A DNA stretch of 64,000 nt from Lotus japonicus (Eukaryota; Streptophyta; Magnoliopsida; Fabales; Fabaceae), in assembly GCF_012489685.1 (NCBI RefSeq), contig NC_080043.1, forward strand, positions 58,922,289 through 58,986,288. The letters are read 5' to 3'. Position 1 is the stretch's first letter; every line of letters starts with the position of its first letter. A program made the translations under genes and the position numbers. Positions 44,899 through 54,827 of the stretch are shown in pieces. The notes under the pieces are model-generated. The model saw only the letters and a program-made list of their open reading frames with translations, searched no databases and was not told the DNA's origin.

Positions 44899-45517
44899 CA
44901 GTGTTATAAAACTCGGACCGGACCGGCCAGTTTGACCAGTTGAACCTGGAACCGGACCCCTGACCGGTCCGAGCCATTAAATGGATCGGTCATGCAATTC
45001 AACCGGTATGAACCGGTTTGGACCGGCCGGTTCAAGGGATAAACCGGCGACTCGGCCGGTTTTTATTTAGATCGGTGAGTTTTTTTTTGTCAAAACTGTT
45101 TTTCCTTGTGATAAATATAATTTAACAAAAAGTATCTCAGATGGGATTTGAACTCAGTCCCATGAGAATGTAGGCAAGATACATAACCACTTGACCAAGT
45201 TGCTCTATGGTCAATCTTGTACACATTAAATTATTAATAATGTATAATTATAAATGGAAAACACACAAACTATAAAAATTTATCATACCTAGAGGGAGGA
45301 AAGCTATCAAAATTTCCACTAAGCCACTTTGCTTCTTATAAAAGAAAATGCATATTATTTTATATATATGATATGCTAAGGTTAGTTTTATAAATTATAT
45401 GATTTTTTAATATGAACCGAGTCAAACAATCGAACCAGTGACCTAGTGGTTGAACCATTGACTCATTGACCCAGTGCCTCGACCGAGTCGATCACCGGTC
45501 CGAGTTTTATAACACTG
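44899..45517. mobile_element. hAT-type MITE, target duplication CTATTAGG, with tRNA-like insert
   Basis: The exact 8-bp duplication CTATTAGG (44891-44898, 45518-45525) flanks perfect 23-bp terminal inverted repeats starting CAGTGTTATAAAACTCGGAC. Subterminal regions are rich in ACCGG/CCGGT motifs. Length 619 bp. No transposase. It carries a tRNA-like block in its centre. Confidence 0.92.
45139..45210 (-). ncRNA. tRNA-like sequence inside the hAT MITE
   Basis: The minus strand has an A-box-like TGGTCAAGTGG (45197-45187) and a B-box-like GAGTTCAAATCCC (45155-45143) at tRNA-like spacing, with a possible acceptor-proximal start AGAGCAACT. It does not fold into an obvious complete tRNA, so it is probably a tRNA relic or SINE head rather than a gene. 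Confidence 0.55.
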
Positions 45518-45525
45518 CTATTAGG

Positions 45526-46508
45526 TACTAATTTTTTTGGGCCTAATGTAATTACCTATTTGACCTTGTGTATTATATACACGACTCTACTGGCAACGTA
45601 GTAGAAGGGATATGTAGTGCCAAGGGTCGTGTTAGCTTAAAGGTGAGAGAGAAACTTCTATTTTTGCCTTTCGACCACAAAGGACGCATGAGGGAGGTGT
45701 CATATGCACGTGTGGCACTGCCACTTCCTCTACAAAGTCAGAGGTGTCGAGAAAGACCTTTGTCTTCTTCGTTGAATCTCTGATCTCTACAGCAAATCTC
45801 GACCCCCTAGCCTCTTTTTCACACCTCGATAAAACGACTCCTTTAACACCTCTTCCACCATCGTCGTTGCTGCAGCTACTCCTTTGCATATCTAAAATGA
45901 TCAATACAAAAATTTGAAGAGACATTTGAAAAGGAGTAAGAAAAGACTTGATGGTTGTTTCTAAGGAACACGAATAATAAAGTGAGAGATAAAGAGCATG
46001 CATGGAGAGATGGGAGACTGGGTAGGGGTGAAGGTGAGGGTGGGAGAAAGTTAGGAAGGTTATTTTTTAAAAAAAGTATGATCTAACTATTATTTTAATC
46101 TTGTCCATTAATTTTAATTTTGTATACTACAAAAAAATTTTGAATAATGTCTGCCAAAAGCCAGCGTTAAAGGGGAAAAACAAATCGTGTCACAGCTCAA
46201 GCTTCAGCGCGAAGGAAAATGTTAAAAAGGTCAAAACTAACTCGAAGAGTCAACTCCGAGGTCGACTTTAACTTTTTAGAATGGGGGTTTTATAGGCTGA
46301 GGTGACCTTTGGGATGGACGCGTGGGGGACACGTGGGTGGATGAGCAGGCGCGTTGGGTGAGAAATTAATGTGCAGGGGCTCGAGGTAATAATGACATAG
46401 GGGCATGGAACGGTCTAGGGGTAACGATGAGGGATGAGGTGACGTTGGAATTTGGAAGGCGTTGCATTGCAAAGTGGATATGCTGACGTCAGGGGACGTG
46501 GTCGAATT
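45526..46508. other. Intergenic DNA left of the LTR array
   Basis: No recognised gene. The 123-codon minus-strand ORF at 45632-46003 shows no domain. ACTACAAAAAAATTTTG at about 46127 resembles the ends of CACTA elements, but I found no matching second end. 46504-46508 (GAATT) is the outer flank of the LTR array. Confidence 0.45.
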
Positions 46509-46975
46509 TGTAACACCCCGATTTCCAAGTGTCACTTTAGTAACCAAAATTAAACTTTACACGGAAAAACAGGTAATTTTTTTTTCGTTTGATTCCTTTT
46601 AAATAAAGCGATAGAAAATAAAGACATAACCCAACACTAACTAACCAATATACAAATATATACACATGTACAACCTCAGCTGCACTCCCATGTCACGCGC
46701 ACTCGCAGTTACTCCAAAGTAGTGTGCCCGCAGGCAAATATATACAAACCGGTACTGTACGTGAAAGTATCAAAATTCAGTTATTCAAGAGAAATGTCGG
46801 CACCCAAAAATGGCCTGAACAAAAGACCCCTATACTCTGACGGACTCTCTGTGATCCTCCTCAAAAGAACCACACAAAAAGCCACACATCGGGAACCTAC
46901 CCTGTCCCAAAAAAAAGACGATTAGAGCTCTACACCAAAAAATGACGCTAGCCTAACCTACCCTTCCAAACCAGC

Positions 46976-47668
46976 TCATAGCTCCCCCTCCTCCTCATCG
47001 CTGCTCGGCGAGTAGCTCTCCCCACTGCTCTCGGAGTCAGAGTCGGAATCCACCGTAATCATCTCGGTGTCCAAGTCCACGACCTCTCTCCTAACTGTCC
47101 TGCGCACCACCCTAGTCGAGTCGGTCTCCACATCCACCTCTCCTGTAAGAACATCCTCCTCCACCCTAACCAAGGGGTCTACATGGTAGCCGTGCCAAGA
47201 GAAAGAAAAGAGACGTGAGGCAGATGGGACAACAGACTCCCTCCTCGGCCGCACAAGCCTAGAGGACGACGCCACATCGGTAGGGTCAATGGCAGTAGCA
47301 GGAGGTGGCACAACAGGTGCAGCAGCAACAGGCTCGATCTCCGCTGGGTCCTCGTCATCAGAAGATGAAGCAGGAGGTGGTACAGGTGGTCCTCGACCAG
47401 AACCTGGTCCACAGTGAACTGAGGGCGGCAAGTCAAAGCTCAGCTCCATACGCCGTAGTACTCCTCTCGTTAAGCGTCCTCGCTCATCAATCCGGTCATC
47501 CATGACCCTTCCCCTGTACGTCGCTCGGTGACTAGCCACATCGATCACCCAAGCGGTGGGGGCACTACGATCCACTAGCTCATACCTGATCCCCCCCGAG
47601 GGAGAGACCATCGAAAACCAGTCGGCCATCGACATCTGGCAGCAGGCCGACCGCCCAAACACAAACAT
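46976..47668 (-). CDS. LTR-borne ORF, 230 codons (unknown protein)
   Basis: An uninterrupted sense-strand frame inside LTR copy A. The more likely start is Met12 (codon 47635-47633, MSMADWF), because the bases before it read CTGCCAG|ATG, an acceptor-like site shared with the other LTRs, and because copies B to D keep the MSMADRF version. Residues 12-75 form the part that aligns with the ORF at 30583 (IRYELVDRS, TYRGRVMDD). A Pro-rich and acidic middle follows (PPPASSSDDEDPAEIE), and the C-terminus is acidic and Ser-rich. There are no membrane segments. Copies B to D carry a shortened, internally deleted version. Function unknown. Confidence 0.6.
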   Translation of the reverse strand: MFVFGRSACCQMSMADWFSMVSPSGGIRYELVDRSAPTAWVIDVASHRATYRGRVMDDRIDERGRLTRGVLRRMELSFDLPPSVHCGPGSGRGPPVPPPASSSDDEDPAEIEPVAAAPVVPPPATAIDPTDVASSSRLVRPRRESVVPSASRLFSFSWHGYHVDPLVRVEEDVLTGEVDVETDSTRVVRRTVRREVVDLDTEMITVDSDSDSESSGESYSPSSDEEEGEL

Positions 47669-47879
47669 GCAACCAAAGCCAAGGCGCTAGGGTCAACTCA
47701 CGAAAATAAGTAGATATACACTCAACATGTGATATGGGGTGTAGATATATATGTTTTTGTATATACATATAGATAATCCTAGCATGTTATGGCTCTAACA
47801 ATGCTTCAATAAATCAAACAGCACACAATTCCAGTCAGAATGAATGTATGCGTGAAATGCAATCTATATGATCCGGATT

Positions 47880-48085
47880 GTGACGCGTTCCCGTTCGCCA
47901 CAAGTGAAGCATTCCCGTTCTTCACTATGGATGAACCATTCCCGTTATTCATCCTTGGTGAACCATTCCCGTTATTCACCGAATGATGAACCATTCCCGT
48001 TATTCATCATTAATGCATTAGTGAACCATTCCCGTTATTCACCATGAGATGCACAGGTGAACCATTCCCGTTATTCACCCGATTG
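47880..48085. repeat. CATTCCCGTTATTCA repeat in LTR copy A
   Basis: About seven degenerate units with the core GAACCATTCCCGTTATTCA(T/C), spaced about 27-35 bp. Absent from LTR copies B and C at the corresponding place. Confidence 0.9.
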
Positions 48086-48165
48086 AAGCAATATGGTTAG
48101 CCAAACATCGAATCGTCCTCACCACACAAGTGTTTAGCTCAAACCCAATCTCAAAACAAACCCAA

Positions 48166-48325
48166 GAGTTAGTGTCGGTCAATACAACACAACTCGGAGT
48201 TAGTGTCGGTCAATACAACACAACCCCAACAACAAGAGCACTGAGTGTCGGTCAATACAACACAACCCCAACAACAAGAGTACACAAGGGTTTAGTGTCG
48301 GTCAATACAACACAACCCCAACAAC
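48166..48325. repeat. GTGTCGGTCAATACAACACAA repeat in LTR copy A
   Basis: Four units of GTGTCGGTCAATACAACACA, with CCCCAACAACAAGAG after the last three, at spacings of 28-51 bp. Confidence 0.9.
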
Positions 48326-49776
48326 AAGAGTACTTAAAGTACTCGGTGACTTTCAATCATCACCGTAGCTCACCTCAGTGGCTTTCCCCAATTCCAAAAA
48401 CCCACACAACAGTCGACTTTTCCCCGCCTTTTGCAATCATTTTCTCCTTTAGGTCCCCTATAATTATTCGTTTAGTAAAAACGGTTCGAATTGGATTAGT
48501 CAGGTTATGAATTTATTTCCCAAAGTCTAATTCTCCCAATGTCTATAGTTTTCGAAATTCTAATCATTCTAATTTTCCAAAAACCCTCCAAAAGAAGTTT
48601 CCCGGGGAAAGTCTAAGTATTCCAACGAATACCAACGAATGGCTAAGTCCCAAACCCCTCGTTCGAACTTGCCTAGGGTTGTTCATCCAACCCGAAATAC
48701 CAACTTCAATCAGTTCAGAGTTTCCCCACTCCGAAGTCGCGTCAAAACGCACAATCCAACAATATCACAATATCACAAGTTATGGAAAAAACATCATAAC
48801 ATCAACTCATCATCATAATCAACATCAGATAAAGCATAAGTCGAATTTATCGACGCCTATCATACAGTCATAACTATTAGTAAGTTTCCCTAACTCGAGC
48901 TGATCCAGTCTCGCAATCAAAGGTTCCTTCACTCAAATGCTCTGAAACTTCCAAAGTTCCTTCAACTGAACCTCGGAGAAAACAAAGCAGAATCCAAACA
49001 AAATCGATTAGTTCGATCGCAATACAACACATAAACGATAGACAAAGCATTAAAGCTTCAGAATACAACAATCGGATACGAAAAGACAAGTTTTCGAAAA
49101 CGAAAACTCTCCCCCCCCCCCTCACTACATAGCTCACGGCCATAAGAGGAAAAGGGCTCCGGCTCTTTTTCTTCGATCAAATCTGTTTACAAGGTAGTTT
49201 TAGGGTAAAACAAAGGCAAAGAAACTGTCGGAACAATTTTCGGACAATCGGATCAAAATACGGTCGTTCAGGGGCGTTTCGGTCCAAAATAAAAGCTCAA
49301 AACCTCAAAGTTATCAGTTCGGAAAAAAAATTTGACAGCAATGATCCTAACGACATCCGTGACAACAAATCCTAAAGGAACGAAGTCAGATTACGACTTT
49401 TCGACAGTAAAGTTTCGAAATGTGCGAAAAAAAGGGTTTTGAAACAGTTTTTCAGATCTTGGACAACTCGATCCATATCGGCGAATACTGACGGAGGTTT
49501 TAGGCTCTTGGGCACGTAGTGAACAAACCCCAAGCGAGAAATCAGGAAAAACGGACAATTTTACAAAAAGCTCAAAACTGTGAGCACAGAAACGACTATA
49601 GAAACGCAGTAGAAACAGTAATCAGAGGTAAGAATCAAACTAGTTACCTCGGTACCTCGAAGTAGGGACGAACTGTACGAAGATCGGTCGAGTTTTGGCG
49701 AAAAATTCTTCTCCTCCTCTCCCCCTTGAACTCGCGGCTTTGAATGATGGAAGTGAGGATATTTTTGAACTTTTGA

Positions 49777-49788
49777 GCTATTTATAGG
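49777..49788 (-). promoter_or_regulatory. TATA box of LTR copy A
   Basis: The minus strand reads CCTATAAATAGC. A GAG|GTAACT donor-like site lies about 135 nt downstream (49650-49642). Confidence 0.65.
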
Positions 49789-50015
49789 CGGGTGAAATCG
49801 CGGGAAAATGAAAATTTCGCGATTCCAATTTTTGCAGCACGTTCACCGATGAATTCTAAGAGAGATTCTGGCGTCAAATTTCCAGAACTCAAAACAAATC
49901 TCTGACATTTGGGAAAAACGATATCTAAAATCCCAAAAGCGGTGTAAGTTAATTTGTCCCGAAAAACTACTTTTTGCAGTGGTGGTCAGACGACAAAACT
50001 TTGTAACTTCTAGGC

Positions 50016-50936
50016 TTAACGTGTTATTCTGAACCTCGTGTAACTTCTATAGTTTAAACACGAGCAACGGTCAAATAAAGTATTATTAGGCGTAATAACT
50101 ATAAAGTCAATGCTTAAACAATTTAAGTAAAATTGGTGCGTCGCATGTGCTACGAGAGTAATGGAGCGTATTATACTAGAATGAGAAGGAATAGTTAGAA
50201 GGTTACCATCGTTTGTGCGCTCTCCTCTGACTAGTCCGTCAGCTCCCTCGCCGCACGAGACATAGACTCCTCCCCGTGCAGCAGGATGTCTTCCTCTTAC
50301 CGTAGGCACAGATGGCTCAACCCTGGTTACATTGCAATCCTTGGCTTGATGCCCCGGGCGATTGCAGTTAAAACATAGAGGTCTCCCGTCTGGACACTTG
50401 TTAGAGTGGTGCCCCACCTTCTTGCACCTGTAACACGTTACTTGCTTCCTCGCCCCTTTAGATTTGGCAGAAAGTTTACCCTTCATCTTGTTGTCAGACG
50501 GTCCCGCTTGGAACGTCCTACAGTTCACGGCCAAATGTCCACGTTGTTTGCACTTGAAGCATTGTGGTCCAGTCACTGAGCACTGAAAGGCGTAGTGTCC
50601 AAGTCTCCCACAACGGTAGCATGTCACAGCCTCCTGGAAATTAGTTGCGGTCGTTAACTTGCGTGATCCTTGGGTAGGGTCTCTTCCCTCGGGATGCTGG
50701 TATGGCTTCCACTGCCGGTACTCCTGTGGATCTGACCTCACTGGTCCTCCAGCTCCAGCTCGATCCAATCCACTATGCTGGTACTTGGACGCCTCGATTA
50801 GCGGTTGAGGTCGTTCACGTGCAGCCTCCTCAGCGCGTCTGTAAGCGTCCTCAGCAGCCTGATTCATCATTGCCTCAATCATGGTAGCTATTGCCTTTGC
50901 CATCCTGTCAGGGCTTACCATCCTATGCTTAGTCAA
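50016..50936 (-). CDS. Four-zinc-knuckle Gag-like protein without capsid (left copy)
   Basis: 306 codons, identical in protein sequence to the copy at 57968-58888. The N-terminus is short and Ala/Arg-rich (AEDAYRRAEEAARERPQP). Four CCHC knuckles follow at residues 106-119, 126-139, 168-181 and 188-201. The two pairs are 62 residues apart, suggesting a tandem duplication. The retrotransposon capsid domain seen in the 9797-33026 element (LWIQEMEKIFEAL type) is absent, and no protease follows. The C-terminal 70 residues look like read-through into non-coding sequence. It lies just downstream of LTR copy B's PBS. It could bind element RNA in trans, but that is inference. Confidence 0.75.
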   Translation of the reverse strand: MTKHRMVSPDRMAKAIATMIEAMMNQAAEDAYRRAEEAARERPQPLIEASKYQHSGLDRAGAGGPVRSDPQEYRQWKPYQHPEGRDPTQGSRKLTTATNFQEAVTCYRCGRLGHYAFQCSVTGPQCFKCKQRGHLAVNCRTFQAGPSDNKMKGKLSAKSKGARKQVTCYRCKKVGHHSNKCPDGRPLCFNCNRPGHQAKDCNVTRVEPSVPTVRGRHPAARGGVYVSCGEGADGLVRGERTNDGNLLTIPSHSSIIRSITLVAHATHQFYLNCLSIDFIVITPNNTLFDRCSCLNYRSYTRFRITR

Positions 50937-51118
50937 ACAAACAGTTAGTACTCATCATCGGATAGCATCTAACATACTATACAATATGATCAAGCAATAA
51001 CTTCAATCAATTCTAAGCGAGAAATCGCTTGGCAGACAATCAATTTTTACTCTTTGCAGAGTCACACAACCTAGCACAGAAGACCTATTCCCCAAAGACT
51101 CCCGAAAGACTCGACTAA

Positions 51119-51130
51119 GCTCTGATACCA
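51119..51130 (-). other. Primer-binding site next to LTR copy B
   Basis: The minus strand reads TGGTATCAGAGC three bases from the LTR end, matching initiator tRNA-Met. Confidence 0.9.
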
Positions 51131-52378
51131 CAATGTAACACCCCGATTTCGGTGGCGTCACTTTAGTAACCAAAAGAAAATACTTTAAGCGGAAAAACGT
51201 GAATTATTTTTTTCGACAATATAACTAAAGACAGAAAGCAATAAAACTCCCCAACAAAAGATAAAAGGAACTACTATACAACTATATATACATGCCTCGC
51301 TAAACACTACCACGTCACGAGTAACCTCCAGTGACGGGTGACAGAAAAAGAGTAACGCCCGTAGGCAAAAGTACAAACCAAAAGAAAAGTCAAGTGTCCG
51401 CAACACTATCCCTCAAAATGAGAATGAGTTAGCCCAGATGGCCTAGAGCAAGACCTCTTAGCCCAACCAACTCTCTGTGATCCCCGTAGAGGAACCACAC
51501 AAAAAGCTATAGGCGGGAAACTACCCTGTCCCCAAAGAAACAATGACGGTCAGAGCTAAGACTCTACTCCTACACTAATCCCATCTCGAGTAAGTCGCTC
51601 GGTGGCCAGCGGGGTCGACCACCCCTGAACCGTAGTCCTCCTGATCAAGCTTCTTCAACCTAGTTTCCCCTGAAGGGTGAACCATCGTGAACCGGTCCGC
51701 CATGGACATCTGACAAAGGCGTAGTCCGCCCAAACACACATAGAAGACGCGAGGGTCAACTCCAAAGAATTATATAAATAATAAAACCAGATATATAGGG
51801 TAATAATTATTTAGCCTCTCAGGCTTATACGTTTAGGGATAACATCCTAGGGTTGCATATATCACAATGAATATAAAGATCATAATAACAATTAGCATGC
51901 CTCAAGTAGGATAAACAGGTACCAATCACACTCAGCAACTAAGTCAGCATGTATGTTGCATGAAATGCAATGCTGGGTAACAAAATGCATTCCGGAAGAA
52001 GGATGGACACCATCGAGTCAGCCCTAACACCGGCCAAAGTGGGACCATTCCGCTCGGGCGTCTCTTACACCACACAAAAGTAGTCAGATCAGCAGTGAAC
52101 CCGTAGGTCTGCCATTCCGTCTGCTACTGAGGACCACCGTAGTGTCCTAAATATGGAAATCCGGGTCTTATGACCATTTTGGAATCCACCGAGGTCCGGT
52201 AATCCGCCGTGTATTAACCTCAAAATGAGTGCATGAATGCAAGTGGTTAGCCAAACAACGTCTCCGACCTCACTCGACACGTCGTCACGTGTTCTAGCTA
52301 ACTTATTGTCTCTAAAAAGCCTACCCTAAGGCAAACGTCGATTCTGCGACAAAATGAATTAATCAAAAGAAGAAGAAT

Positions 52379-52620
52379 GTACTTGGGAACTCATGGTTCC
52401 CGGCTAAACTTTAGATAGCCAATCAATAAACTGCTCATCGAGCGAAAAGGTACCGAAGTACTTGGAAACTTATAGTCTCCGGCTAAACTTTAGATAGCCA
52501 AACAATAAACTGCTCATCGAGCGAAAAGGTACCGAAGTACTTGGAAACTTATAGTCTCCGGCTAAACTTTAGATAGCCAAACAATAAACTGCTCATCGAG
52601 CGAAAGAGTATAAGCATACT
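52379..52620. repeat. 79-bp tandem repeat, three copies, in LTR copy B
   Basis: Units begin GTACTTGG(G/A)AACT at 52379, 52458 and 52537 and contain CGGCTAAACTTTAGATAGCC and AACTGCTCATCGAGCGAAA. The last unit is partial at its end. Copy C has the same array at about 60331-60572 with a 1-bp loss (CTCATCGAGCG to CTCACGAGCG). Confidence 0.95.
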
Positions 52621-54106
52621 CGGAAACTTGTAAGTTTCCTCAAGACTTGGACTCGACGACACTTCTCATATCTTCAAGACTAATATTCAGGCTCTAAGCT
52701 CTTATCTAAATGTTGTTATCATTTGTTCAAGGGGTTTAGAGATTGATTAATGTCTTATGAATTTTCTTTGAGAAAATAGATTTCGTTTAGTCTTATGATA
52801 CTTCCTATGAGTTTCAGGGATCCCATAATCCCAATTAATTTCTGAGAAGGTCTCGATCCATTAAAATATAACAAGGTCCGAACTTCGTTCGTCCTTTCAA
52901 AACTCTCTCAAAATCTCATAAAAATTCGGCATGACTTGCCCGTAATCCTCACTTTCCAGAAACATAGGCACGAGTGGAATAACATCAATGAAACAGCTCA
53001 ACCAATAGGCATAAACAGCATATTCCAACACATCCTAAGTTAACCATGTAGCACATAGCATGTGAATCATTTAGCACACAATATCATGGCATCAAGTACT
53101 CAACAAGTTCGGCCGAAGCCTCAGAAATCATTTCAGACATTTAGCAATTAGGTGCATAACACATAAATCAAGTCGAATTTCATCGACACCTAAAGCATTA
53201 TCTAGTAATTCAGAGAGTAGCCCTCACTTGTAACTCCTCCAGCGTTTTCCTCACAACCTCCTTCACGTTCCTCGCCTTGATCTCCAGGAAACTCCTCAAA
53301 AGAACCTTAAGCCAAAATCACAGAAATCAACACATTGAGTCAGAAACTCAGCAAGCAATAAGTCCTAGGGTTACACGGTACATTACAAACTCTGTGGTAC
53401 GACAATCTAACGCGTTAAGACAAGTTTTCGAAAAAGTCGGATTTCCTCCCCCCTTGGTATAGCTCTCGGCCACTTTCCTTAATTGGGAGGGTCGATTTTT
53501 CTTCGATCAAACTTGGTTCCTAGGTTAACATAAGCCGTAACTAAGACGGTTCTAAGCTCGGAAAAATTTTCGGATCGAAAACTGATATAGGGGCAGTTTG
53601 GTCATTATTTTTAGCTCAGAATTTCAAAATTGGATTTTTGAAAAACAAATTGGATGGGGACGTCCACAACGACGTTTATGACGACAAATCCTACTAGCAC
53701 TAAGCCAAGTCGATAGATTAGAGCGTAAAGGTTGCGACTTTGCCGAAAAATGGGTATTTAGGGTAGAAATTGATCCCGGCGGCATTTCGTCGACATTTGA
53801 CAAAATCTAATCCGCAGAACACGCTCAGGAGCATGCAGGGAAGAAGTTTAGACGCTGAAATCAGCTGATTTGAACAGTTTTTCAAAAACCTCAAAATTTT
53901 GAACTCAGAAAGTCGCAGGAGAAATGGACAGAAACGACGATTCGAAGGAGAGTATAGATTACCTACCTCGAGGTCTTCGATTAGTGACGATCGGTGAAGC
54001 AAACGGGCAAGAAACGACGAAGATCCGGATCTCTCTCTCTCTCTAGGAACTCGCGGTTTTGGGGGTGGGGAAAATGGGTTTTTTTGCAAAAAATCTAATT
54101 TTTCAA

Positions 54107-54118
54107 GCTATTTATAGG
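54107..54118 (-). promoter_or_regulatory. TATA box of LTR copy B
   Basis: The minus strand reads CCTATAAATAGC about 675 bp into the LTR, followed by a T-poor leader that starts AACCGCGAGTTCC. Identical in copy C at 62057-62068. Confidence 0.7.
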
Positions 54119-54827
54119 TTTTGGAAAAAACGGAAAAATGATTTTTTTGCGATTCCGATTTTTCCTGCGCGTTCCTCTGCGCATTCTAAGATAGGTTCTG
54201 GCGACAGAATTCCAGAACTCAAAACAGGATTCTTGGAATTAAACCAAAAGATCCAAAATCGGCATAAGTCGGTGTAAGTCGGTTTATCCCGAAAAACTAC
54301 TTTTTGCAGTGATCGTCGGATGAGAAAACTTCCTTCTGAAGAAAGATTAGGAATGATGAGAGAAGTAGGAGAACGTGGGTGGAATCTTCATTTGAGTTTC
54401 CGGATAGAAAAAGTCTTCATCGTCTGTCGATCTTAGGTTTTTCGAACTATCAGGGATTCCGTTTCGGCAAACTTCCGAGAATTGGAATTTGACGTTCGTA
54501 CTTTCCAGGATTTCGCATCGAAATGGTTGTTTAAGGACGGAAAAGAGAAGTTCTAACATTTCTCTGAGGATTTTTTGGAATTAGTTTCCATCGAGTCCTA
54601 AAGCGTAAATTAACTATTCACTAATACCTTCGACCTAGGATTAAGCGTATGTTAGTCGTGCTATAACTCTTTCGGTTTTTCGATACATTCTTGGACTTTT
54701 CCTGAACCTCTTTCCTTCCCAAATTTATCTTAATCAAATAACTCTTTTATTTTATTCACTTATCCAAAGCGTTAAAACTTGGGCCTTACATTACTACCCT
54801 CCAAAAAGAAAGTTTCGACCTCGAAAC

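Larger units (their letters stand above)
46509..50007 (-). mobile_element. LTR of the second Tekay-like family, truncated (copy A)
   Basis: It starts TGTAACACCCCGATTTCC at 46509 and is collinear with LTR copies B and C up to CCCGAAAAACTACTTTTTGCAGTG near 49980. About 450-500 bp of the expected end are missing where it joins gag sequence at about 50008. It is clearly diverged from B and C, with different tandem repeats and a complete LTR-borne ORF, so it belongs to a separate subfamily. The left flank is GAATT; no matching duplication was found. Confidence 0.85.
51134..54790 (-). repeat. Complete LTR of the second Tekay-like family (copy B)
   Basis: 3657 bp, TGTAACACCCC to GGGCCTTACA. It acts as 5' LTR for the truncated unit on its left (PBS and gag) and as 3' LTR for the unit on its right (polypurine tract and pol). 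The TATA box is at 54107-54118 (minus-strand CCTATAAATAGC), with a GAG|GTAGGT donor-like site about 146 nt downstream at 53969-53961. A shortened LTR-borne ORF starts at an ATG (51709) after CAG. Offset to copy C is 7952-7954 bp with very few differences. Confidence 0.95.

Noticed and set aside
45139..45210. A functional tRNA gene
   Set aside because: A and B boxes are present, but a complete cloverleaf is not apparent and it sits inside a MITE.
45632..46003. 123-codon minus-strand ORF
   Set aside because: No recognisable motif or promoter context; could be an old gene scrap, but nothing supports it.
46120..46145. CACTA-like end ACTACAAAAAAAT
   Set aside because: Only one degenerate end is visible, with no partner terminus and no 3-bp duplication.
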